44,302 nucleotides of DNA from Bacillota bacterium (GTDB lineage Bacteria; Bacillota; Clostridia; Peptostreptococcales; Anaerovoracaceae). Where the stretch lies: positions 1 through 44,302 of the forward strand of contig JAFYNS010000065.1 of assembly GCA_017556505.1 (NCBI GenBank), written 5' to 3'. The notes under the pieces were generated by a model, which worked only from the letters and a program-made list of their open reading frames with translations, did no database searches and was not told where the DNA came from. Position numbers and translations under genes: made by a program. Below are positions 15,854-22,453 of this stretch, piece by piece; positions within the stretch are counted from its first letter, which is position 1, and each line of letters opens with the position of its first letter.

Positions 15854-15977
15854 TATAATGATATCATCAAATGAATATAGCCAAATGAAGAAATTGAGAA
15901 GGAATTAAACAGATAGGTACTGTCAACTGAAAGTTGCGCCATAGTTGGTGGACGATTGTACCTTCATTTTGTATAAT
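15854..15977 (+). promoter_or_regulatory. Region with two -10-like elements before the membrane XRE gene
   Basis: TGTTATAATG at 15851 carries an extended -10 (TATAAT 15854-15859), and TATAAT recurs at 15972-15977 nearer the gene. Between them CAACT-GAA-AGTTG (15924-15936) is a small inverted repeat that could be an operator. No strong -35 elements; the promoter choice is uncertain. Confidence 0.35.
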
Positions 15978-16004
15978 ACGAGTGAAGTGAAGGAGGTATG
16001 TGCC

Positions 16005-16367
16005 ATGCGGTTTACAATGAACTTTATTATTTTTGTGTTCGTTATTATGATTCCAGTCATCATTCTGTCAGCATATCTGACGATACTGGTAGTCAGGGCA
16101 CTGAATAAATATCTGAAATCCCATGGGTCTTCTGCCGAGGTGAAGGCTGAAAAGTCTGCCATGAAGAAGTCTCTTGGTGAAGCCATCCGGGAGCATCGTG
16201 TACGCTGTAATATGACCCAGGAGTTTGTGGCGGAAAGCCTTGGGGTGAGCCGTCAGGCCGTATCCAAGTGGGAGAACGGAACCTCAGATCCGAGCACTTC
16301 CAACCTGCTGGCTCTGGCGAAGCTGTTCGGAATTTCTGCAGAAGAACTGCTGCGGAGCGTGGAGTAA
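16005..16367 (+). CDS. Membrane-anchored XRE-type helix-turn-helix protein
   Basis: The 120-residue protein starts with one transmembrane helix (NFIIFVFVIMIPVIILSAYLT, shown by hydrophobicity), then a charged linker and an XRE helix-turn-helix at about 57-117 (LGEAIREHRVRCNMTQEFVAESLGVSR, AVSKWENGTSDP). The HTH is therefore tethered to the inner face of the membrane. AGGAGG at 15991 supports the ATG at 16005. It lies just upstream of another XRE gene, in the same direction but with an inverted repeat between them. Such short TM-HTH proteins are common in Firmicutes; the signal is unknown. Confidence 0.8.
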   Translation: MRFTMNFIIFVFVIMIPVIILSAYLTILVVRALNKYLKSHGSSAEVKAEKSAMKKSLGEAIREHRVRCNMTQEFVAESLGVSRQAVSKWENGTSDPSTSNLLALAKLFGISAEELLRSVE

Positions 16368-16372
16368 ATGTG

Positions 16373-16385
16373 CCCCAAGTTGGGG
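16373..16385. repeat. CCCCAA-G-TTGGGG palindrome between two XRE genes
   Basis: A perfect 6-1-6 inverted repeat 5 bases after the first XRE stop and about 65 bases before the next gene. It has no T tract, so an operator is more likely than a terminator. Confidence 0.5.
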
Positions 16386-16463
16386 AAGAATTGGACTCTA
16401 CGCTTCGCAGGGTGCATTTCCCCTGATTTTACGGTATCATAATCTCACAGGAGGTAATGAAGA

Positions 16464-17135
16464 ATGAACCAATATGTAACAGGAACAACCATAAAGACCC
16501 TGCGGGAAAAGCATCATCTGACCCAGGCGGAACTGGCGGAGAAACTGTGCGTTTCCGACAAGACCATTTCCAAGTGGGAAACTGCCAAGGGCTATCCGGA
16601 TATTTCCCTGCTGGAACCTCTGGCCAAAGCCTTTAATATTTCCGTCAGCGAACTTCTCTCTGGAAATGCAGTGAGCAACGGCAATGTTTCCGCCAATATG
16701 CTCCGTTCGAAGTTTTATGTCTGTCCGGTCTGCGGAAACAGCTTCCACTGCATGGGTGAAGCGGTGATTCACTGCCACGGGGTGCAGCTGATGCCGTCAC
16801 AGCCGGAGGAAACCGACGAACACCATAAGATTTTCATCGAAGGGGTGGAAGACGATTACTATGTCCGAATTGAACATGATATGACCAAGGAACATTATAT
16901 TTCCTTCATCGCGGCCCTTTCACCGGATCGGGTGCAGATGGTGAAACTCTATCCGGAAGGAGCAGCAGAGGCCAGATTCCCAACCCGCGGTGTAAAGAAG
17001 ATTTTATTTTACTGCAACCGGGATGGATTGTTTTCCATAAATGTGATAAAATCAGTACATGGAAGACCAGGTTCTTATGACGATGCCGGGGAGAGACGGC
17101 AGCTGGAAGCTGCGGCGAAAATGATTCTTGGTTAG
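16464..17135 (+). CDS. XRE regulator with a C-terminal superoxide-reductase-like domain lacking one iron ligand
   Basis: The protein (223 aa) has an XRE HTH at about 8-62, then a cysteine pair CPVC (C87, C90) with C96 and HCH (103-105), and from about 118 a desulfoferrodoxin/superoxide-reductase-like stretch. In it EHHKIFIEG, EHDMTKEHYISFIAAL and FYCNRDGLF match the SOR iron-site blocks (KHxPxI, HPM..HYIEWI, CNxHGLW). Histidines 120/121, 138 and 144 and C184 are kept, but the last ligand His is Asp187. AGGAGG precedes the ATG. The combination suggests a redox or metal-sensing regulator rather than an enzyme; this is inference. Confidence 0.75.
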   Translation: MNQYVTGTTIKTLREKHHLTQAELAEKLCVSDKTISKWETAKGYPDISLLEPLAKAFNISVSELLSGNAVSNGNVSANMLRSKFYVCPVCGNSFHCMGEAVIHCHGVQLMPSQPEETDEHHKIFIEGVEDDYYVRIEHDMTKEHYISFIAALSPDRVQMVKLYPEGAAEARFPTRGVKKILFYCNRDGLFSINVIKSVHGRPGSYDDAGERRQLEAAAKMILG

Positions 17136-17184
17136 CCGGCCAGAGGACCTGATTCTATATTATTAAATTACAGGAGCGTGCTTT

Positions 17185-17262
17185 TTGAGAAAAACAGGCA
17201 GAACACTGGAGATTGTGGCGTAACCGGGAGGTTCGTGTAAATCAGTCTCGCACAAACCTCCC
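17185..17262 (+). promoter_or_regulatory. Possible leader: 12-codon ORF followed by an inverted repeat
   Basis: After AGGAGCG a TTG at 17185 opens LRKTGRTLEIVA, ending at 17223. Directly after it GGGAGGTTCGTG (17226-17237) can pair with CACAAACCTCCC (17251-17262) with one mismatch. There is no T tract. It may be a leader structure for the acetyltransferase gene or debris of a lost gene. Confidence 0.3.
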
Positions 17263-17298
17263 AGCATTGCAGTCAACAATCATCAGGAGGAAAAAACA

Positions 17299-17925
17299 AT
17301 GAATAAAAATGACTATACCATCCGTTTGGAAAGAAAAGAAGAACAGCGCCAAGTGGAAATCCTTATAAGGGAGGCATTCTGGAATGTGTACCGTCCGGGT
17401 TGTCTGGAGCACTACGTAATCAACCAGCTGCGGGATGATGAAGCGTTTATACCGGAGCTTAATTTCGTCATGGAAAAAGACGGGCAGATCATCGGGCAGA
17501 ATATGTTTATGTATGCCGAAATACAGGCCGACGACGGCAGAAGTCTGCCAATCATGACCATGGGGCCCATCTGTATCAGCCCGGAACTAAAGAGACAGGG
17601 CTACGGGAAGATTTTGCTGGATTACTCGTTGGAGAAGGCGGCAGAATGTGGCTGCGGAGCTGTGTGCTTTGAGGGAAACATTGATTTTTATGGCAAAAGC
17701 GGATTTACCTATGCCAGCAAATTCGGCATCCGGTATCATGGCCTGCCGGAGGGGGCTGATGCGTCCTTCTTTCTCTGCAAAGAATTAAAGCCAGGCTTTC
17801 TCGATGGGATTACCGGGGTGTACGCGCCACCACAGGGGTATTTCGTGGATGAAGAGGCAGCGGAGGAATTTGACCGGCAGTTTGTACCGAAAGAGAAATT
17901 AAGACTCCCTGGACAGATTTTCTAA
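17299..17925 (+). CDS. GNAT-family N-acetyltransferase
   Basis: A soluble acetyltransferase (208 aa). The acetyl-CoA site is the block MGPICISPELKRQGYGKILLDYSLEKA (Q/R-x-x-G-x-G/A, about residues 78-104), followed by ECGCGAVCFEGN and FYGKSGF, the usual beta-4/alpha-4 elements of GNAT proteins. AGGAGGAAAAAAC precedes the ATG. The substrate is unknown. It closely resembles generic predicted N-acetyltransferases of Firmicutes with a C-terminal extension of about 50 residues. It appears to be transcribed alone. Confidence 0.88.
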   Translation: MNKNDYTIRLERKEEQRQVEILIREAFWNVYRPGCLEHYVINQLRDDEAFIPELNFVMEKDGQIIGQNMFMYAEIQADDGRSLPIMTMGPICISPELKRQGYGKILLDYSLEKAAECGCGAVCFEGNIDFYGKSGFTYASKFGIRYHGLPEGADASFFLCKELKPGFLDGITGVYAPPQGYFVDEEAAEEFDRQFVPKEKLRLPGQIF

Positions 17926-17944
17926 ACAGACAGAAACAAGACGG

Positions 17945-17967
17945 GGCTCCTTCGCAGCGAAGGAGCC
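17945..17967 (+). terminator. Perfect GC-rich hairpin after the acetyltransferase gene
   Basis: GGCTCCTTCG-CAG-CGAAGGAGCC is a 10-bp perfect stem with only TCTATT after it. It is a weak terminator or stabilising stem. Confidence 0.55.
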
Positions 17968-17992
17968 TCTATTGGAAAGGAAGAAACATATC

Positions 17993-18703
17993 ATGAAGAA
18001 ATTTATCATCGAAGAGCCGATTTTTGAAATTTTTCCGGAAGTAAAGATTGGTGTGCTTGTGTGCCGCGGTATTGATAATACGGTGAAGGATAAAGAACGG
18101 TATGCTGACTATCTGTCCAATGCACAGGTTCTGGCCCAGGAGCATATCAAAGAAGTGGAATTTACACAGAATCCGGTGGTCCGTACCTGGCGTGACGGCT
18201 TCTATAAGTTTAAGACCAAAAAGGGTGCCCGCTGCTCTATCGAAGCTCTTCTGAAGAGGGTTGCCAAGGGTGATACCATCGGAACCATTCTGCCGCTGGT
18301 GGATCTGTATAACGGCCTTTCTCTGAAATATGGGGTTCCTATCGGTGGTGAAGATCTGGATGTAATCGAAGGAAACATTCGTCTGGCCGTGGCGGAAGGC
18401 GGTGAAGATTTCATCACCTACGGCAGTGACAAGAGTGAGCCTCCGTATGAAGGGGAAGTGGTTTATAAGGACGATGCCGGTGCCATCTGCAGATGCTTTA
18501 ACTGGAGAGAAGCCGTGCGGACCATGCTGCAGGACCACACAAAGAATGCTTTTATGATTATTGAAAGCATCGATGCAGACGGCGCAGCCCGTCTGGAACC
18601 GGCACTGGAAGAATTGAAAACTCTCATTGAAACCGAATTGGGAGGTACCTGCGAAAAGTTCGTAGTGGACAGAACCTGTCCGGAAATTTTAATTGAGGCG
18701 TAA
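17993..18703 (+). CDS. B3/4-domain protein (phenylalanyl-tRNA synthetase beta-like domain)
   Basis: The 236-residue soluble protein matches the stand-alone B3/B4 domain seen in the PheRS beta chain and in small free-standing proteins. Visible features are FPEVKIGVLVCRGIDN near the start, IEALLKRVAKGDTIGTILPLVDLYNGLSLKYGVPIGGEDLD split over the central part, and CRCFNWREAVRTMLQ. Free-standing B3/4 proteins are proposed to bind or edit mischarged tRNA. The start at 17993 follows GGAAAGGAAG; a longer frame from 17972 contains that site. A clear terminator follows. Confidence 0.85.
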   Translation: MKKFIIEEPIFEIFPEVKIGVLVCRGIDNTVKDKERYADYLSNAQVLAQEHIKEVEFTQNPVVRTWRDGFYKFKTKKGARCSIEALLKRVAKGDTIGTILPLVDLYNGLSLKYGVPIGGEDLDVIEGNIRLAVAEGGEDFITYGSDKSEPPYEGEVVYKDDAGAICRCFNWREAVRTMLQDHTKNAFMIIESIDADGAARLEPALEELKTLIETELGGTCEKFVVDRTCPEILIEA

Positions 18704-18720
18704 GAAGCGTAAAATGAAGG

Positions 18721-18761
18721 AAGCCCCTCTTCACAGATCGGAAGTGAAGAGGGGCTTTTTT
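18721..18761 (+). terminator. Rho-independent terminator
   Basis: AAGCCCCTCTTCAC (18721-18734) pairs with GTGAAGAGGGGCTT (18744-18757), a 14-bp perfect stem, followed by T residues. It separates the B3/4 gene from the sigma factor operon. Confidence 0.95.
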
Positions 18762-18784
18762 ATGACATTCCAGATAAGAGGGAT

Positions 18785-18839
18785 TTTTTCAACCGGTTCA
18801 AAATTTTTCTTGCAGAGAAACCTTGGAGAGGCGTATAAT
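18785..18839 (+). promoter_or_regulatory. Promoter region of the sigma/PrsW operon with AACCGGTT motif
   Basis: TTGCAG (18810-18815), 18-bp spacer and TATAAT (18834-18839) form a plausible sigma-A promoter 34 bases before the GTG start. Upstream, bases 18785-18798 (TTTTTCAACCGGTT) are identical to 30466-30479, before the other sigma module. The AACCGGTT core is palindromic. Confidence 0.65.
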
Positions 18840-18872
18840 TTGTATACTTATTGTCGGAAGAAGGTAAGAACT

Positions 18873-19424
18873 GTGAAAGATGATGAAAAATTGTATCACC
18901 AGTACCTGGCGGGCGATGAAACTGCCGCCGACATCCTTGTGGAACGGCATGGTGATGCACTTACAATCTATATATATGGGTTTACGAGTAATGTACAGGA
19001 TGCAGAAGATTTGATGATAGAGGCATTTTCTCTGATGTTTGCCAAGCCCCGGCCAGTCAGTGAACCGGGAACATTCAAAGGCTACCTGTTTAAAATTGGA
19101 CGTAATCTGGCATCACGGCACAGAAAGAAACATGTGCTGCAGCTGATCAGTCTGGAGGAACTGGTTTTCGAACCGAAAAGCGATGTGCTGGCAGAGACTC
19201 AGCTATATTATGAGGAGCGAAAGAAGCAGCTTTATGACGCCATGTCCAGGCTGAAGGAAGATTACCGGGAATCTCTGTATCTGGTATATTTCGAAGATAT
19301 GAGTTACCGTCAGGCGGCCTCTGTTATGGGGAAGACGGAGAACCAGGTGACGAAGCTGATTTTCAGGGGCAAGCAGAGCCTGAAAACCATTCTTGAGAAA
19401 GAAGGATTTACTTATGAGGAATAA
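18873..19424 (+). CDS. ECF-type RNA polymerase sigma factor (first module)
   Basis: The 183-residue protein has the two ECF domains. Region 2 (about 20-60) reads LVERHGDALTIYIYGFTSN then VQDAEDLMIEAFSLMF, matching the -10-binding helix. Region 4 (about 118-178) reads SRLKEDYRESLYLVYFEDM and SYRQAASVMGKTENQVTKLIFRG. The GTG at 18873 is chosen because it gives a normal ECF N-terminus and follows AGAAGGTAAG; upstream frame runs through the promoter. The next gene starts before its stop, forming an operon with two membrane proteins and a PrsW-type protease. That context is typical of sigma factors held at the membrane by a partner protein. Confidence 0.88.
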   Translation: MKDDEKLYHQYLAGDETAADILVERHGDALTIYIYGFTSNVQDAEDLMIEAFSLMFAKPRPVSEPGTFKGYLFKIGRNLASRHRKKHVLQLISLEELVFEPKSDVLAETQLYYEERKKQLYDAMSRLKEDYRESLYLVYFEDMSYRQAASVMGKTENQVTKLIFRGKQSLKTILEKEGFTYEE

Positions 19425-19773
19425 GGAAGAACGTGCAGCGCTGATTCGGCAGCGTACGGCGGAACTGAAGGCAGAAGAAGCACGAAAAAAATACAGAATA
19501 AAGATGGGGCTGCTTGGCGGAGGCTGCACAGCGGTATGTCTTGCTATTCTCATTGAACTGGCGGCGATTCTGCCGCAGGCAGCCGTGCGGTTTCAGGGCA
19601 ATATGGCAATTCATCCATCCGGTACCGCTACTATGCTTACAGACAGTGGCGTACTTGGATATGTTATGATGGGAATTCTGTCGTTTTTCCTTGGTGTCTG
19701 CGTGACTGTACTTCTCCATGTTCTGCACCGCAGAGAACAGCGCCGGAAAAAGGAGTCTGGACAGGATGAATAA
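19414..19773 (+). CDS. Small membrane protein, candidate anti-sigma factor
   Basis: A 119-residue protein with a charged N-terminal cytoplasmic helix (KEERAALIRQRTAELKAEE, about 4-25), a first transmembrane helix at about 35-55, an outside loop of about 35 residues, a second helix at about 80-100 (VMMGILSFFLGVCVTVLL) and a basic cytoplasmic tail. It overlaps the sigma gene by 11 bases and the next gene by 8. Position immediately after an ECF sigma gene, with a PrsW-type protease in the same operon, makes an anti-sigma role likely, but no known anti-sigma domain is recognised. A similar layout is seen in the small protein at 21130. Confidence 0.7.
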   Translation: MRNKEERAALIRQRTAELKAEEARKKYRIKMGLLGGGCTAVCLAILIELAAILPQAAVRFQGNMAIHPSGTATMLTDSGVLGYVMMGILSFFLGVCVTVLLHVLHRREQRRKKESGQDE

Positions 19774-20395
19774 TTTCGAAACCTTTGACAATCTGTTTCA
19801 GCTTTCAGCACTGACAATTATGCTGCTTGCAGCAGGGGGCTGGGGAATGAAACTGCAGAGCCGGAAACTGGTGGTTCTGGCCTGCGGTTATGGAAGTTTC
19901 ATTCTGGGACTGCTGTTTTACATGCTGCACCTGGCGATTATCGGAGATATTCCAAGGGTATTTTACGTGTCAGAAAGTTCCTGGCTGGCAGGCTATCTGT
20001 TTTTCCTGTTCCTGATGACGCTGCGGGAAGACCGGCAAAATCTCTGTATCAAAGCAGTTCCGGCAGTCCTGGCGGTACTGACGGTTGCAGCAGCGGTATA
20101 TAATGAGGTGATGGGTGGTTCTCTTCTGCTCTCTCTGACCTTCGGTGTGATTGCCGGCTTCATCGTATATATCTCTGCAGTGAGGATTCACCGGGCAAAA
20201 TCGCAGAGAACAGTGCCTTCGCCATTTGATATTGCCATGGTTGCGATAGTGATTTTTCAGAATCTGGTTTATTTCCTGTCAGAATATGTTACAGATTATA
20301 CTCGGTTCAACGTGTATTTTGCAGCGGATATCCTGCTGACACTGACCCTGTGCAGTCTGCTTCCGTTCCTGAAAAAGGAGGTGCAGCAGCCATGA
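19766..20395 (+). CDS. Polytopic membrane protein of unknown function in the sigma operon
   Basis: A 209-residue protein with six or seven hydrophobic segments, for example ALTIMLLAAGGWGM, VLACGYGSFILGLLFYML, WLAGYLFFLFLMTL, VLAVLTVAAAVY and FDIAMVAIVIFQNLVYFL. No enzymatic motif is visible. The ATG at 19766 follows AGGAG at about 10 bases and lies within the end of the preceding gene; its own end overlaps the protease gene by 4 bases (ATGA). The tight coupling means it works with the sigma factor and protease, perhaps as a sensor or second control protein. I do not recognise the family. Confidence 0.75.
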   Translation: MNNFETFDNLFQLSALTIMLLAAGGWGMKLQSRKLVVLACGYGSFILGLLFYMLHLAIIGDIPRVFYVSESSWLAGYLFFLFLMTLREDRQNLCIKAVPAVLAVLTVAAAVYNEVMGGSLLLSLTFGVIAGFIVYISAVRIHRAKSQRTVPSPFDIAMVAIVIFQNLVYFLSEYVTDYTRFNVYFAADILLTLTLCSLLPFLKKEVQQP

Positions 20396-21033
20396 CCTAT
20401 ATCGAAAATATATTTATTTGTATTGCGGTGCCGCTGATGCTGTCCCTGCTTTTTATCAAAGGGAGTCAGCGTAAATTCACTCTGTTTCTCTGTTTGGGAA
20501 TGACCATCTGCATGATTTCTGCTTATGTAAACAGTTTCTTCATGATGCTCTACCAGGTGGATGGAGTGACTGCAGCCATCGAAATTTCTCCGGTATGCGA
20601 AGAAATTCTGAAGATGGTGCCACTGATTTTCTATATTCTGATATTTGAACCGAAGCCGAAAGAAATCACACCTGCAGCCATTTCCATTGCAGCTGGGTTT
20701 GCAACTTTCGAGAATGTATGCTACCTGTCTGCCAATGGGGCGGGAAACTTCAGCTTTCTGCTGATCCGGGGTCTTTCTGCCGGTGCCATCCATATTCTCT
20801 GTGGAATTGCAGTAGGATATGGTATTGCCTATGTATTCCGTCAGCGATGGCTTGCCGTAACGGGAACCGTTGGAATTCTGGGAGCCTGCATCGTATTCCA
20901 TGCCATATATAATCTTCTGGTTACGGCAGACGGTGTGTGGCAGACTATCGGGTATCTATTCCCATCGGTTTTGATTTTCTGTATTTTCATTCTTCGGCTT
21001 CTGCTGCCGAAAGTGGATATCCATCTCGAATAA
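20392..21033 (+). CDS. prsW: PrsW-family intramembrane metalloprotease
   Basis: The 213-residue polytopic protein carries the motifs of PrsW glutamic/metallo-type intramembrane proteases: CEEILK (E70, E71), GFATFENVCY (E107), GAIHILCG (H134) and IVFHAIYN (H170), each inside or next to a predicted membrane helix. In Bacillus subtilis PrsW makes the first cut in the anti-sigma factor RsiW, releasing sigma-W. Here it is in one operon with an ECF sigma factor and a two-helix membrane protein, whereas in Bacillus prsW lies apart from sigW. AAGGAGG precedes the ATG. The symbol indicates family; the substrate is inferred. Confidence 0.88.
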   Translation: MTYIENIFICIAVPLMLSLLFIKGSQRKFTLFLCLGMTICMISAYVNSFFMMLYQVDGVTAAIEISPVCEEILKMVPLIFYILIFEPKPKEITPAAISIAAGFATFENVCYLSANGAGNFSFLLIRGLSAGAIHILCGIAVGYGIAYVFRQRWLAVTGTVGILGACIVFHAIYNLLVTADGVWQTIGYLFPSVLIFCIFILRLLLPKVDIHLE

Positions 21034-21049
21034 AATATAAAATATTTTT

Positions 21050-21082
21050 AAAAACTTTCATCTGAGGGTGGAAGTTTTTTTT
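21050..21082 (+). terminator. Rho-independent terminator after prsW
   Basis: AAAAACTTTCA-type arm (21050-21060) pairs with TGGAAGTTTTT (21069-21079) with one G-T pair, then a T tract. It ends the first sigma module. Confidence 0.85.
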
Positions 21083-21129
21083 ATTTTTTGACTTTTCTAT
21101 ATTAAAGAGCTGGAGAGGAGGGAGAAGCC

Positions 21130-21453
21130 TTGATTGAGACCAGAAAAAGGATGGAGCTGATTCATAAACGCGTATCGAGGTACCGAAGCCGGTTTGAAAA
21201 ACGGATGATTGGAAGTATGGGGATGCTTTGTCTTGGGCTAATCAGCGGTATTGGATACTTGCTCAGCATGAAGCAGAATCCTGGCATATTTACGATGCAG
21301 GGTGAGTATGGTTCCATACTTCTTCATAACAGTGAAGAACCGTATATTGTAATCGGTGTATGCGCATTCCTTGGCGGGGCTGCCTTCACCATACTGTGTA
21401 TCCGATTCAGCCAGAGAAAACGGATTCAGAAAGCGGAGGAGGGAGAAAACTGA
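21130..21453 (+). CDS. Small two-helix membrane protein, layout like the candidate anti-sigma protein
   Basis: The 107-residue protein begins (TTG, after GAGGAGGGAG) with a basic amphipathic helix, RKRMELIHKRVSRYRSRFEKR. A transmembrane helix follows (GMLCLGLISGIGYLL), then a loop of about 30 residues with no cysteine, a second helix (VIGVCAFLGGAAFTILCIRF) and a basic tail. The arrangement parallels the 119-residue protein at 19414. It lies 1 base before the LD-carboxypeptidase gene and so heads that transcription unit. The function is unknown. An alternative ATG lies at 21151. Confidence 0.65.
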   Translation: MIETRKRMELIHKRVSRYRSRFEKRMIGSMGMLCLGLISGIGYLLSMKQNPGIFTMQGEYGSILLHNSEEPYIVIGVCAFLGGAAFTILCIRFSQRKRIQKAEEGEN

Positions 21454-21454
21454 A

Positions 21455-22402
21455 ATGATAAAAGCAAAACATTTGGAAAAGGGAGACACCATCGGTGTTG
21501 TATCTCCGGCCAGCCCTTCCTGGAACCGCAGTGAAATCATCCGGGCGAAAGAGTACCTGGAAGCCATGGGATACCATGTCGTTATCGGAAAAAATGTAAA
21601 CCGGACGAAAGGATTTACGGCTGCAAGTGAGCAGGACAGAGCAGATGATATTAATGAAATGTTCGCAAGAGATGATATTGATGCCGTGTTTTCAACCCAG
21701 GGAGGATATGGTTCTGCGCAGCTGATTGACAAAATTGACTATGAACTGATAAAAAAGCACCCGAAGATTTTCACCGGATTCAGTGATATTACTTCCCTTC
21801 ATCTGGCCATACAGAAGTTCAGCGGCCTGGTAACTTTCTACAGTCCGGGAATGGCCCGGTTTAATGAAGAAGATTTAAGCGACTACACGAAGGAAAGCTT
21901 CTTCCGGACCCTGGGAACTGCGGAACCTGCAGGAGAAATCAAAAAAGCCGACCCGAAAAAATGGATTCATAGGGTCAGCGGCGGTGTCTGTGAAGCACCT
22001 GTGGTTGGGGGATGTCTGACACTGCTCTGTTCCAGTCTGGGTACATCGTACGAAATCGACTGTAAGGATAAGATCCTGTTTTTCGAAGATGTGGATACGG
22101 AACCCTGGATGATGGACCATGCGCTGTGTCATCTGCGGAATGCCGGCAAACTGGAGGATGCGGCAGGATTTATGATAGGTCACTGTGAAAATTGTGAGCC
22201 TTATGATTATAAACCGGGATTTTTATGCGATATAACCCTGGAGGATGTACTGGACTATTATCTGGAACCACTGAAAAAACCTGCACTGTATGGTCTTCCG
22301 ATGGGGCACGGGGACGATCTTGCCACACTGCCGCTGGGCGCAATGGCACGCTTGGACGCTGATAACAAGACATTTACTATACTGGAAGCTGGCGTAATAT
22401 AA
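21455..22402 (+). CDS. ldcA: LD-carboxypeptidase, S66 family
   Basis: S66 peptidases cleave the L,D bond of cytoplasmic murein tetrapeptides (LdcA) or modified peptide-nucleotides (MccF). The 315-residue protein contains the catalytic Ser in TGFSDIT (S110), Glu in LFFEDVD (E211) and His in LPMGHGDD (H285), and the N-terminal GDTIGVVSPASP. The family is shared by LdcA and MccF; the LdcA choice rests on the neighbouring peptide transporter and dipeptidase. AGGAGGGAGAAAACTGAA precedes the ATG at 21455. It is followed after 51 bases by the peptide-binding lipoprotein gene. Confidence 0.88.
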   Translation: MIKAKHLEKGDTIGVVSPASPSWNRSEIIRAKEYLEAMGYHVVIGKNVNRTKGFTAASEQDRADDINEMFARDDIDAVFSTQGGYGSAQLIDKIDYELIKKHPKIFTGFSDITSLHLAIQKFSGLVTFYSPGMARFNEEDLSDYTKESFFRTLGTAEPAGEIKKADPKKWIHRVSGGVCEAPVVGGCLTLLCSSLGTSYEIDCKDKILFFEDVDTEPWMMDHALCHLRNAGKLEDAAGFMIGHCENCEPYDYKPGFLCDITLEDVLDYYLEPLKKPALYGLPMGHGDDLATLPLGAMARLDADNKTFTILEAGVI

Positions 22403-22453
22403 GGGGATGAAATTGCATGAAAACAGCAATATACTGCGAAGGAGGAAAAACAG

